Below, in pieces: positions 33,800 through 41,945 of a stretch of DNA of 51,228 bases (position 1 is its first letter; every line of letters begins with the position of its first letter). The DNA is from Planctomycetota bacterium (GTDB lineage: Bacteria; Planctomycetota; J058; JAJDCQ01), in the NCBI GenBank assembly GCA_029260755.1, contig JAJDCQ010000112.1, positions 1 through 51,228 of the forward strand, in the 5' to 3' direction. Below the pieces are notes generated by a model that searched no databases, was not told the origin of the DNA, and was given only the letters and a program-made list of their open reading frames with translations. The position numbers and the translations under genes were made by a program.

Positions 33800-34834
33800 T
33801 CAGCCGTTCCGGACGTCGGTGCCGGGCGCGCTCTCGCCCTTCAGGCCGATCCGCTCGAGGTCGGCGTCGACCATCATCTCGACGAGCTGCTCGAACTCGA
33901 CCTCGGGCTCCCAGCCGAGCTCGCGCTTCGCCTTGCTCGCGTCGCCGCGGAGGTGATCGACCTCGGCGGGGCGCTCGAGGGCGGGGTCGGCGTCGACGAA
34001 CCTCTCCCACTCGAGGCCGGCCCGGCCGAACGCGATCCGGAGCAGGTCGCGGATCGAGTGGCACTTGCCGGTCGCGATCACGTAGTCGTCGGCCTTCTCG
34101 CGCCGGAGCATGGCCGGCATCGCCCGGACGTAGTCGCCCGCGTAGCCCCAGTCGCGCCGCGCGTCGAGGTTGCCGAGGGTCAGCCGTTCGAGCTTCCCGT
34201 GCTTGATCCGGGCGACGCCCTCGCTCACCTTCCGGGTGACGAACTCGGCCGACCGGCGCGGCGACTCGTGATTGAACATGATCCCGCAGCACGCGTGCAG
34301 CCCGTAGGCCTCGCGGTAGTTCACCGTGATCATGTGGCCGTAGACCTTCGCGACGCCGTAGGGGCTCCGCGGATGGAACGGCGTCGCCTCGCTCTGCGGC
34401 GACTCGCGCACCAGGCCGAACATCTCGGAGCTCGACGCCTGGTAGAACGCGATCGAACGGTCGACGAGCCGCACCGCCTCGAGCATCCGGGTGACGCCGA
34501 GGGCGGTGAACTCGGCCGTCAGGATCGGCTGGGCGAACGAGGTCGGGACGAACGACTGCGCGGCCAGGTTGTAGATCTCGTGCGGGCGGACGCTCTCGAC
34601 GACCGAGATGAGGCTCAGGATGTCGAGGAGGTCCGCCTCGTGGAGCTTGATCCGGTCGCGGATGTGGCGGATCCGCCAGAGGCCCGACGCGCTCGAGCGG
34701 CGCCGGACGATCCCGTGGACCTCGGTGCCCTCGGCGAGGAGGAGGTCGGCGAGGTAGGAGCCGTCCTGGCCGGTGATTCCGGTGATGAGGGCTCGGCGGG
34801 GGGCGGTGGCGGTGGCGGTGGGGGGCTCGGCCAT
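33800..34834 (-). CDS. gmd: GDP-mannose 4,6-dehydratase
   Basis: 344 residues, the usual length. It converts GDP-D-mannose to GDP-4-keto-6-deoxy-D-mannose using NADP+. Signature motifs are all present: ALITGITGQDGSYLADLLL (about 15-33), HGIVRRRSS, YNLAAQSFV, SSSEMFG (Ser/Glu of the active site), SPYGVAKVYGH (Tyr-x3-Lys) and FNHESPRR. The product feeds GDP-rhamnose, GDP-fucose or perosamine synthesis. With the adjacent reductase and the exopolysaccharide genes at 40-51 kb it suggests a 6-deoxyhexose in a surface polymer. Start ATG 34834 with GAAGG upstream; the first ~12 residues are Pro/Thr/Ala-rich. A long hairpin repeat lies between this gene and trpS. Confidence 0.95.
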   Translation of the reverse strand: MAEPPTATATAPRRALITGITGQDGSYLADLLLAEGTEVHGIVRRRSSASGLWRIRHIRDRIKLHEADLLDILSLISVVESVRPHEIYNLAAQSFVPTSFAQPILTAEFTALGVTRMLEAVRLVDRSIAFYQASSSEMFGLVRESPQSEATPFHPRSPYGVAKVYGHMITVNYREAYGLHACCGIMFNHESPRRSAEFVTRKVSEGVARIKHGKLERLTLGNLDARRDWGYAGDYVRAMPAMLRREKADDYVIATGKCHSIRDLLRIAFGRAGLEWERFVDADPALERPAEVDHLRGDASKAKRELGWEPEVEFEQLVEMMVDADLERIGLKGESAPGTDVRNG

Positions 34835-34892
34835 CGTCGGGTGCCTTCGGTGTTCTCGGCGGTGCGATGCGAGAGCGATTGCCGTGGCGGGT

Positions 34893-35039
34893 TACGATCC
34901 ACAGATTACACAGATGACACGGATTGTCGCCGTCGGTGCCGCGATCTTGCCGATGCCCGCCGCCGCGGCCTCGCTACGCCGTGAATCCTCGCCTTCGGCA
35001 ACTCGTAATCTGTGTAATCTGTGTAATCTGTGGATCGTA
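34893..35039. repeat. Long hairpin of tandem 9-nt units (ATCTGTGTA type)
   Basis: Arms 34893-34925 and 35007-35039, 33 nt each with two mismatches, around an 81-nt loop. The right arm is ATCTGTGTA repeated about three times and ends in GTGGATCGTA. On the minus strand the units read ACAGATTAC and are followed by GAGTTGCCG. It lies between gmd and trpS, both on the minus strand. Confidence 0.9.
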
Positions 35040-35075
35040 CACCGTTCGACCGGAGCCCGTCGAACGACCGCCACG

Positions 35076-36131
35076 TCAGTCGTTCTCGCCCTTCCGCCGA
35101 AGCCCCATCCGCTCCCGCACCTCCCGCATCGTCGCCTGCGCGATCGCCCGGCACTCCGCCGCGCTCTCGTCGAGGAACGCCCGCACCACCTCGGGCTTCG
35201 CCTTGAGCTCCTCGTAGCGCGCGCGGATCGGCGCGAGCTCGGCGTCCATCGCGTCGACGAGCGCGTCCTTGCAGTCGACGCAGCCGATCGCGGCGGTGCG
35301 GCAGCCGTGCGCGATCTCGGCGCGCTTGCCCTCGTCGGTGAAGTAGCCGTGGAGCGCGAAGATGTTGCAGACGGCGGGCTCGCCGCGGTCCTCGCGGCGG
35401 ACGCGGCGCTCGTCGGTCTTCGCCGGTCGGATCTTCTTCTGGATCTGCTTGCGCGTCTCGATGAGCTCGATCGTGTTGCCCTTGCTCTTGCTCATCTTCG
35501 CGTCGCCGTCGAGCCCCTTCACCCGCCCCGCCGCGGAGAGGACGGGCTTCGGCTCGGGGAAGACGCGCCCGGCGAAGCGTCGCTTGAACGCGCGGACGAT
35601 CTCGCGGCTGAGCTCGAGGTGCTGGACCTGATCCTCGCCGACCGGCACCGCCTCCGCCTTGTAGAGGAGGATGTCGGCCGCCTGGAGCACCGGGTAGCTG
35701 AAGAGCCCGACGTTGATGTTCGCCGCGTGCTGCTTGCTCTTGTCCTTGAACTGGGTCATCCGGCTCAGCTCGCCCATCGGCGTCACCGAGCTGAGGATCC
35801 AGGCGAGCTCGGTGTGCTCGGGGACCCGGCTCTGAATGAAGAGCTTCGCGCCGCTGTCCGGAGTGATGCCGCAGGCCATCACGATGGTCGCGGTGTCGAG
35901 GACGCGGTCGGGCATCGCCTGGCGGTCGTACTCGATCGTGATCGCGTGGTAGTCCACGACGCAGTAGATCGCGTCGTAGGTCGACGCGAGCTCGACCCAG
36001 TTCCTGATCGCTCCGAGGTAGTTGCCGATGTGGATCCCGCCGGTCGGCTGGATCCCGCTGAAGAGCCGCTTGCGGCGCTTTGGACGCGCCGCGTCGTCGG
36101 CCTGCCCGGGGGCCGCCTGGGCTTCGGCCAT
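35076..36131 (-). CDS. trpS: Tryptophanyl-tRNA synthetase
   Basis: 351 residues, the usual bacterial size. It charges tRNA-Trp. Class I signature: SGIQPTGGIHIGNYLG (HIGH-like, HIG at 34-36) and AKMSKSKGN (KMSKS 212-216). QAADILLYKAEAVPVGEDQ and HLELSREI are the typical tryptophan-binding and dimer segments. The C-terminal ~110 residues, including GCVDCKDALVDAMDAEL, agree with the family. ATG 36131 has AAGGAG 10 nt upstream and a TTGACA-17-TACGAT promoter. The first ~22 residues are a basic extension (PKRRKR) beyond the usual start. A single copy here is a housekeeping gene. Confidence 0.97.
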   Translation of the reverse strand: MAEAQAAPGQADDAARPKRRKRLFSGIQPTGGIHIGNYLGAIRNWVELASTYDAIYCVVDYHAITIEYDRQAMPDRVLDTATIVMACGITPDSGAKLFIQSRVPEHTELAWILSSVTPMGELSRMTQFKDKSKQHAANINVGLFSYPVLQAADILLYKAEAVPVGEDQVQHLELSREIVRAFKRRFAGRVFPEPKPVLSAAGRVKGLDGDAKMSKSKGNTIELIETRKQIQKKIRPAKTDERRVRREDRGEPAVCNIFALHGYFTDEGKRAEIAHGCRTAAIGCVDCKDALVDAMDAELAPIRARYEELKAKPEVVRAFLDESAAECRAIAQATMREVRERMGLRRKGEND

Positions 36132-36171
36132 CGTCGGAGTCTCCTTTTCCCGTCTACAGTTGCGGGCGCCG

Positions 36172-36200
36172 ATCGTAGGGCGGCCCCCAGGAGGTGTCAA
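36172..36200 (-). promoter_or_regulatory. trpS promoter
   Basis: On the minus strand TTGACA (36200-36195), 17 nt, TACGAT (36177-36172); leader about 34 nt. Confidence 0.7.
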
Positions 36201-36216
36201 GGTGAGCCGGCTTCCG

Positions 36217-36245
36217 TTGACTTCCGTTCATCCACCTGCTAGTTT
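36217..36245 (+). promoter_or_regulatory. Promoter of the lipoprotein-ppdK unit
   Basis: TTGACT (36217-36222), 17 nt, TAGTTT (36240-36245). The -35 is 16 nt from that of trpS, back to back. Transcription would start near 36252, 43 nt before TTG 36295. Confidence 0.5.
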
Positions 36246-36294
36246 CTGCGCCTTCGGCGGCGCAAACCCAGGTACCAGCGGGGCTCAGAGCGCT

Positions 36295-36897
36295 TTGGCG
36301 ACGCGGCTAGTCGCTCCCTTCACGATCGTTCTCGGTCTCGCCCTCGCCCCGCTCGCCGGCTGCGCCAGCTGCGACCCGCAGGACCTCCCTCACCAGGGAC
36401 GGTCCGAGACCCCCGAGGCGTTCGTCTCCGTCTACCGACACACCTTCCAGAACGAATGCTGGTCGACCGCCTACGACCTCCTCAGCCCGACGACCCGCGG
36501 CAAGTATCCCTACGCCGCGTTCTGGGTGAAGGTGCCGAGCTACCGGGTGCCGCTGCCCGGCGCGCCCGACGACACCGAGGAGCGCGACGTCCCCCTCCGG
36601 TGCGTCATCCGCGGGCTCGACTACGTCGAGGCCTACGAGGACGCCCCCGAGCCGGGCCAGGCGATCGTGGTCGGCTCCTGGGGTCTCTTCCAGGTGACCG
36701 TCATCCTCGTCCACGAGGAGGTTCCGGAGGACGCGGACCGCGACCCGGACGAGCTGCCCGAGCCGAGCGAGCTCACGGGCTGGCGCCTCGGGATGCAGGA
36801 GATGGTCGAGACGCCGGGCTGGATCATCCTGGCCCAGGTTCAGGAGGGCGGCGACGCCGCCCCCCCTCCCCACGACTGCGACGACCACGACGAGTGA
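36295..36897 (+). CDS. Small lipoprotein of unknown function
   Basis: 200 residues from TTG 36295. The signal peptide (ATRLVAPFTIVLGLALAPLA) has a good lipobox, PLAGC. The mature part is acidic with FQNECWSTAYDLLSPTTRGK, a pattern seen in NTF2-like or DUF4878 proteins; the match is weak. The C-terminus is His/Asp-rich (HDCDDHDE), a possible metal site. A GTG at 36202 with AGGAGG 7 nt upstream is also in frame, but it lies upstream of the predicted promoter and would give a 40-residue pre-signal region. That AGGAGG falls in the trpS promoter spacer, so I prefer the TTG. The ppdK start follows by 22 nt, so the two are co-transcribed. Confidence 0.72.
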   Translation: MATRLVAPFTIVLGLALAPLAGCASCDPQDLPHQGRSETPEAFVSVYRHTFQNECWSTAYDLLSPTTRGKYPYAAFWVKVPSYRVPLPGAPDDTEERDVPLRCVIRGLDYVEAYEDAPEPGQAIVVGSWGLFQVTVILVHEEVPEDADRDPDELPEPSELTGWRLGMQEMVETPGWIILAQVQEGGDAAPPPHDCDDHDE

Positions 36898-36919
36898 CGG
36901 CCTCCAGGAGACGACCTCG

Positions 36920-39900
36920 ATGACGACGTTGGCTGAGACGAAGGCCCCCACCACCACCGGCACGACCCGCCGGGTCTACTTCTTCGGCGGCGGGAAGGCC
37001 GACGGGCACGAGGCCCTCCGACCGTTCCTCGGCGGCAAGGGCTGCGGCCTCGCCGAGATGACGAACATGGGGATCCCGGTTCCGCCGGGGTTCACGATCT
37101 CGGCCGAGGTCTGCCGGGAGCACGAGGAGACGGGCGGCTACCCTGCCGGCCTCGAGGACGAGGTCGACAAGGCGCTCCAGCGCCTCGAGAAGCTGGTCGG
37201 GCGTCGCCTCGGCGACCCGGAGGACCCGCTCCTCGTCTCGGTGCGGAGCGGCGCGGCGATCTCGATGCCCGGGATGATGGAGACGGTGCTGAACCTCGGC
37301 CTGACGCCCGATGTGACCGCCGCCCTCGCCGAGCGGACCGACGAGCGGTTCGCCTGGGACAGCTACCGTCGCTTCGTCCAGATGTTCAGCAGCGTCGTCC
37401 GCGGCCTCCCCGACGCGCCGTTCGAGGATCTCCTCGAGGAGGCGCGGACCCGTCGCGGCGTCGACAGCGACAGCCGCCTCCCGGCCGGCGACCTCCAGAC
37501 GATCGCCGGCATGTTCGAGCGGCAGTTCAAGGAGGCGACCGGCGAGGACTTCCCGACCGCGCCGCGCGACCAGCTCTGGCAGGCGATCGGCGGCGTCTTC
37601 CACTCGTGGGAGGGCGACAAGTCGGTCGCCTACCGGAAGATCAACCGGATCGAGGGGCTCATCGGGACGGCCGTCAACGTCCAGGCGATGGTCTTCGGCA
37701 ACCGCAACGAGAAGTCGGGCACCGGCGTCGCGTTCACCCGCGACCCCTCGACCGGCGAGAACGTCTTCTACGGCGACTACCTCGTCAACGCCCAGGGCGA
37801 GGACGTCGTCGCCGGGATCCGGCAGCCCCACCCGATCGAGGAGCTCGAGGCCGAGTTCCCCGAGAAGTACGCCCAGCTCGTCGAGGTGAAGAACCGCCTC
37901 GAGCGTCACTACGGCGAGATGCAGGACTTCGAGTTCACGTTCGAGGACGGGACGCTCTACCTCCTCCAGACGCGCACCGGCAAGCGAAGCGGCCTCGCCG
38001 CCGTCCGGATCGCCGTCGACATGGTCCGCGAGGGGATGATCGACGAGGAGGAGGCGGTCCGCCGCGTCCGCCCCGAGGAGCTCGAGCAGTTCCTCTTCCC
38101 GATCTTCGACTCGGCCGGCAAGCAGAAGGCCGAGGCCGAGGGGCACTTCCTCGCGAAGGGGATCCCGGCCGGACCGGGCGCGGCGAGCGCCCAGATCGTG
38201 ACGACGGCGGACGCCGCCGAGCGCGCCGGCGCGAACGGCCGCAAGACGATCCTCTGCCGCACCTTCACCACGCCCGACGACATCAAGGGGATGGCCGCGG
38301 CGAGCGGCATCCTGACCGCGATCGGCGGCCCGACCTCGCACGCCGCGCTCGTCGCCCGCGGGATGGGCAAGACCTGCGTCGTCGGCTGCGCCGGGATCTC
38401 GATCGACGACAAGGCGGGGACGGTCACCGTCGGCGACCGCGTCTTCCGCGAGGGCGACGTCTTCAGCATCGACGGGTTCACCGGCCAGGTGTTCGCCGGC
38501 CCGGTCGCCGTGACGCCGAGCGAGGTGATCCAGGTCGTCGTCGAGCGGCGCCTCAAGCCCGAGGACGCCCCGCTCTTCGACTACTACGACACGATCGTGA
38601 GCTGGGCCGACAAGCGCCGCCGCCTCGGCGTCCGCGCGAACGCCGACACGCCCGAGGACGCGCTCGTGGCGCGCCGCTACGGCGCCGAGGGGATCGGTCT
38701 CACCCGCACCGAGCACATGTTCTTCCAGTCGGACCGGATCTGGTCGGTCCGCGAGATGATCCTGGCGAAGGATCCCGAGGGACGCCGCCAGGCGCTCGAG
38801 ACCCTCTTCCCGATCCAGCGGCTCGACTTCGCCGGGATCTTCGAGGCGATGAGCGGACTGCCGGTGACGATCCGGCTGCTCGACCCGCCGCTCCACGAGT
38901 TCATGCCCGACACCGACGAGAAGATCGCCGAGATGGCGGCGCGGATGGGCGTCGTGCCGGACGAGGTGCGGCGGCGGATCGCCTCGCTCCACGAGATGAA
39001 CCCGATGATGGGGCACCGCGGCTGCCGGCTCGGGATCACCCACCCCGAGATCTACGAGATGCAGGCCCGCGCCATCGTCGAGGCGGCGTGCGACACGCGC
39101 GCCCGCGGAATCGATGCGCGACCCGAGATCATGCTTCCGCTCATCAGCGCGGAGTCCGAGATCGCCTGGCTGCGGGCGCGGGTGAAGGCGGTCTGCGACG
39201 AGGCGATCGAGCGCCGGGGCGAGAAGGTCGACTACACGATCGGGACGATGATCGAGATCCCGCGGGCGGCGCTCCTGGCCGACCGGGTCGCCCGCCACGC
39301 CGACTTCTTCTCGTTCGGCACGAACGACCTCACCCAGATGACGTTCGGGATCAGCCGCGACGACAGCAAGGGCTTCGTCCCGATCTACGTCGACGGCGTC
39401 GCGGACCCCAAGGACGCCTCGGGGCGGCGGCGGGTGCAGATCCTGCCCGACGACCCGTTCCAGTCGCTCGACTCCGACGGCGTCGGCCTCCTCGTGCGCT
39501 GGGCGTGCGAGAAGGGCCGGAGCGAGAAGCCCGGGCTCAAGATCGGGATCTGCGGCGAGCACGGCGGCGACCCGCGGAGCGTCTACTTCTGCCACCGCAG
39601 CCAGCTCGACTACGTGAGCTGCAGCCCGTTCCGGGTGCCGATCGCGCGGTTCAGCGCGGGGCGCGCCCAGATCCTGTTCGGCGACGAGCCGTTCCCCTCG
39701 CTCGCCTCGCCGACGAACGACGGCGACGAGGCGAACGAGACGCCGGCTCCGCGGAAGACCGCGAAGCCCAAGGCAAAGGCGAAGCCCAAGACGAAGGCGA
39801 AGCCCAAGGCGAAGGCGAAGCCCAAGGCGAAGACGAAGGCCAAGGCGAAGGCGAAGCCCAAGGCGAAGACGAAGCCCAAGGCGAAGGCGAAGGCCAAGGC

Positions 39901-40105
39901 GAAGGCGAAGGCGAAGGCCAAGGCGAAGGCGAAGCCCAAGAAGACGACCGCCAAGAAGAAGAAGGTCGCCGGCAAGAAGAAGACGACCGCCAAGAAGAAG
40001 AAGGTCGCCGGCAAGAAGAAGAAGGTCGCCGGCAAGAAGAAGCCGACCGCCAAGAAGAAGAAGGCCGCCGGCAAGAAGAAGAAGAAGGCGGGCCGCCGGC
40101 GCTAG
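36920..40105 (+). CDS. ppdK: Pyruvate, phosphate dikinase with histone-H1-like tail
   Basis: 1061 residues. It interconverts pyruvate + ATP + Pi and PEP + AMP + PPi. N-terminal ATP-grasp part: GGKGCGLAEMTNMGIPVPPG, SVRSGAAISMPGMMETVLN. Swivelling phosphohistidine domain: GGPTSHAALVARGMGKT with H474. PEP/pyruvate barrel: GLTRTEHMFF, NPMMGHRGCRLG, SFGTNDLTQMTFG and catalytic C878 in GICGEHGGDP. The enzyme proper ends about residue 930 (usual ~880-900). From R945 to R1061 there is a 117-residue tail of Lys, Ala, Pro and Thr: first AKPKAKAK-type repeats, then TTAKKKKVAGKKK repeats. Such tails are typical of bacterial H1-like nucleoid proteins, not of PPDK. CAGGAG precedes the ATG. Confidence 0.97.
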   Translation: MTTLAETKAPTTTGTTRRVYFFGGGKADGHEALRPFLGGKGCGLAEMTNMGIPVPPGFTISAEVCREHEETGGYPAGLEDEVDKALQRLEKLVGRRLGDPEDPLLVSVRSGAAISMPGMMETVLNLGLTPDVTAALAERTDERFAWDSYRRFVQMFSSVVRGLPDAPFEDLLEEARTRRGVDSDSRLPAGDLQTIAGMFERQFKEATGEDFPTAPRDQLWQAIGGVFHSWEGDKSVAYRKINRIEGLIGTAVNVQAMVFGNRNEKSGTGVAFTRDPSTGENVFYGDYLVNAQGEDVVAGIRQPHPIEELEAEFPEKYAQLVEVKNRLERHYGEMQDFEFTFEDGTLYLLQTRTGKRSGLAAVRIAVDMVREGMIDEEEAVRRVRPEELEQFLFPIFDSAGKQKAEAEGHFLAKGIPAGPGAASAQIVTTADAAERAGANGRKTILCRTFTTPDDIKGMAAASGILTAIGGPTSHAALVARGMGKTCVVGCAGISIDDKAGTVTVGDRVFREGDVFSIDGFTGQVFAGPVAVTPSEVIQVVVERRLKPEDAPLFDYYDTIVSWADKRRRLGVRANADTPEDALVARRYGAEGIGLTRTEHMFFQSDRIWSVREMILAKDPEGRRQALETLFPIQRLDFAGIFEAMSGLPVTIRLLDPPLHEFMPDTDEKIAEMAARMGVVPDEVRRRIASLHEMNPMMGHRGCRLGITHPEIYEMQARAIVEAACDTRARGIDARPEIMLPLISAESEIAWLRARVKAVCDEAIERRGEKVDYTIGTMIEIPRAALLADRVARHADFFSFGTNDLTQMTFGISRDDSKGFVPIYVDGVADPKDASGRRRVQILPDDPFQSLDSDGVGLLVRWACEKGRSEKPGLKIGICGEHGGDPRSVYFCHRSQLDYVSCSPFRVPIARFSAGRAQILFGDEPFPSLASPTNDGDEANETPAPRKTAKPKAKAKPKTKAKPKAKAKPKAKTKAKAKAKPKAKTKPKAKAKAKAKAKAKAKAKAKPKKTTAKKKKVAGKKKTTAKKKKVAGKKKKVAGKKKPTAKKKKAAGKKKKKAGRRR
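39752..40102 (+). repeat. Coding repeat of the PPDK lysine tail
   Basis: Tandem AAGGCGAAGGC/AAGCCCAAGGC units for about 200 nt (AKAK/PKAK), then longer units encoding T-T-A-K-K-K-K-V-A-G-K-K-K. Purine-rich on the plus strand and likely to vary in length between strains. Confidence 0.88.
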
Positions 40106-40149
40106 GCGGTCCTCCGACCGAACCTCGCGCACCGACCGGACCTCATCCG

Positions 40150-40243
40150 CGCAATCCGCGCAATCCGCGAAATCCGCGGTTCCGGTCTTCCCCGACGTCG
40201 AACGAACGGGAACCGCGGATTACGCGGATTGGCGCGGATTGCG
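40150..40243. repeat. Long hairpin of tandem 9-nt units (GCGCAATCC type, second copy)
   Basis: Arms 40150-40183 and 40209-40243 differ by one substitution and one inserted base, around a 25-nt loop. Same family as 32034-32113, with three units instead of two. GCGAGCTGCCAGC lies at the outer edge of the right arm. Located between the convergent ppdK and lipoprotein genes. No gene lies in 40106-40370. Confidence 0.88.
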
Positions 40244-40370
40244 AGCTGCCAGCTCGGGAGCTCATTGCCGGCGCGGAGACGCGGAGCTCAGGGCTCCTCG
40301 TCGACGCTGCGGGCGCGGCACCGGTCTCGCACGGGTCTCGCTCGGGTCTCGCTACTGACCGGGGAGGGCT

Positions 40371-41258
40371 TCAGCTTCCGCCGCTGCCCTCGGGAGGCGG
40401 CGACGCGCCTCCGCCGTCCGGCGACGATCCCGATCCGGGAGCCGGGGCAGGCTCGACCGGACCGGGCGACCCGCCCGCGTCGTCGGGCGCCTCGGGCGTC
40501 GACCCGGCGCCCGCTGGGCCAGCCGCCCCGGCGGGCGGCGCCGTCCCGGTCCCGCCGGCCGGCGGCGAGGTCGACTCGACCCTCGGCTCGAGGTCGCCCG
40601 GCCCTCCGGCCTCGACCGGGCCGCCCGCCGCCGCCGCTCCCGATGCTCCGGGCGCCGGGGTCGACGCCCCGGTTCCGCCCGAGGCTCCTTCCGAACCGGC
40701 CGGCTCGGTCGTTCCGCCGTTCGCCGGCGGCGCCGGCTCCGGCGCGGGCGGCTCGGGCTCGGGCTCGGGCTCGATCTTCGGCACCTCGTCGAGGAGGAGC
40801 TCGATCCGCAGGCTCGGGTTCGACGACTCGAACATCTCCCGCAGCCGTGCGCGATCGATCACAATGTGGGATGTGGCCGGCTTGCGCCCGGGCAGGGCGG
40901 CGACGAAAGTAAGGGTGAAGGGGTAATCGTTCCCCGCGGAGTAGAGCGGGGAGGCGAACGAAGGCTTGTCGGGATTCGGCGGCAGGGTGCTCGTCTTGTC
41001 CAGGAGCCAGTAGTCGACCACCCCGGAGGGATATCTCTTGGAGACGACGAACAGCCCGGTCCGCTCCGACGGCGCCTCGCCCAGCAGCTTCGGCTTCGCC
41101 TCGTCCGACGCCGTGACGGCGACGATCGCGCCGGGCGGGTCGGTCTCGAGGATGAGGCTGACCGGCTTCTCGAACCGCTCGACCTCGGCGCAGCCCGCTC
41201 CGGCCGCGAGCGCCGCGAGCGCCCCGACCACCAGGAGCCGGGTCGGTCTCTTCGCCAT
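40371..41258 (-). CDS. Lipoprotein with PEGA-like domain and Pro/Gly tail
   Basis: 295 residues. Signal peptide KRPTRLLVVGALAALAAGAGC with lipobox AGAGC. After it, VSLILETDPPGAIVAVTASD resembles a PEGA domain, a beta-rich module of surface proteins. A beta-rich stretch to about residue 155 (DYPFTLTFVAALPGRK) follows, and the last ~120 residues are low-complexity Pro/Gly/Ala/Ser/Glu. Function unknown; its place beside wza suggests a part of the exopolysaccharide exporter. ATG 41258 has GAGG upstream. Its 5' end lies within the start region of the wza-like gene on the other strand. Confidence 0.78.
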   Translation of the reverse strand: MAKRPTRLLVVGALAALAAGAGCAEVERFEKPVSLILETDPPGAIVAVTASDEAKPKLLGEAPSERTGLFVVSKRYPSGVVDYWLLDKTSTLPPNPDKPSFASPLYSAGNDYPFTLTFVAALPGRKPATSHIVIDRARLREMFESSNPSLRIELLLDEVPKIEPEPEPEPPAPEPAPPANGGTTEPAGSEGASGGTGASTPAPGASGAAAAGGPVEAGGPGDLEPRVESTSPPAGGTGTAPPAGAAGPAGAGSTPEAPDDAGGSPGPVEPAPAPGSGSSPDGGGASPPPEGSGGS

Positions 41259-41928
41259 CGTCCTCACCCTCTGCCCTCTCCTGCTCCTGGGCTGCGTCAG
41301 CGTCGAGCCCATCCTACCTCCGTCGACCAAGCGCCCGTACCAGTACGTGGTCGGTCCCGGCGACCTCCTCGCCATCGAGGTCTGGAAGGAGGACGAGCTC
41401 ACCAACGACAAGGTCGTGGTGACGCCCGACGGGTACATCGACTTTCCGCTGACCGGATCCATCGAGGTGATGGACCGGACCCTGTCCGAGGTCGCCGACC
41501 GGCTCGTCGATCGCCTCCGCGAGTTCATCCAGGATCCGATCGTCACGGTCGAGCTCAAGGAGTCGAGGTCCGCGCAGGTCCAGGTCTACGGCGAGGTCAA
41601 GACCCAGGGCCCCGTCCCCTACCGCGATCGGCTCTCCCTCGTGCAGGCCATCGGGGACGCCGGCGGTCCCGAGTACCGAACCGCCAAGTTCGAGGCCGTT
41701 CACATCGTGCGCGGGGCCCTCGACGAGCCCCAGCTCATCGCGCTCGACCTCGAGTACATCCTCGAGGGCGTCGAGAAGGACGTCTTCCTCGAGCCGGGCG
41801 ACATCGTCGTGGTCCCGCCGAAGTACGTCACCCAGTTCGACCGCTACGTCCAGCAGCTCCTGGCGCCCCTCGCCGTGGCGAGCGGAACGGTCGGCGCGGC
41901 CGGCGGCGCGGCGATCACGGGGCAGTAG
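41152..41928 (+). CDS. Wza-like polysaccharide export lipoprotein
   Basis: 258 residues from ATG 41152. The signal sequence VGLFAIVLTLCPLLLLGC has lipobox LLGC. A Poly_export domain follows (YVVGPGDLLAIEVWKEDELT, VTPDGYIDFPLTG) and then an SLBB domain (VQVYGEVKTQGPVPYRDRLS, LVQAIGDAGG, FLEPGDIVVVPP). Wza forms the outer-membrane octamer through which capsule or EPS leaves the cell. It is shorter than E. coli Wza (~380), fitting the single-SLBB type. The start is unclear: no ATG, GTG or TTG lies between 41152 and the signal sequence, and 41152 has no ribosome binding site and overlaps the divergent lipoprotein gene by 107 nt. It converges on the giant TPR gene (17 nt). Confidence 0.85.
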   Translation: MRLTGFSNRSTSAQPAPAASAASAPTTRSRVGLFAIVLTLCPLLLLGCVSVEPILPPSTKRPYQYVVGPGDLLAIEVWKEDELTNDKVVVTPDGYIDFPLTGSIEVMDRTLSEVADRLVDRLREFIQDPIVTVELKESRSAQVQVYGEVKTQGPVPYRDRLSLVQAIGDAGGPEYRTAKFEAVHIVRGALDEPQLIALDLEYILEGVEKDVFLEPGDIVVVPPKYVTQFDRYVQQLLAPLAVASGTVGAAGGAAITGQ

Positions 41929-41945
41929 CTCGGTCGAGGTCGTCA

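Noticed and set aside
36202..36294. GTG 36202 as start of the small lipoprotein despite AGGAGG
   Set aside because: It lies upstream of the predicted promoter, would put about 40 residues before the signal peptide, and its AGGAGG is the spacer of the trpS promoter.
32034..40243. Repeats with about 9-nt spacing considered as CRISPR
   Set aside because: Units are too short, in direct tandem without spacers, and arranged as inverted arms; no cas genes are near.
37606..40926. An 1106-codon plus-strand frame overlapping ppdK
   Set aside because: Alternative-frame shadow; its RQEEEGRRQEE repeats are only the lysine tail read in another frame.
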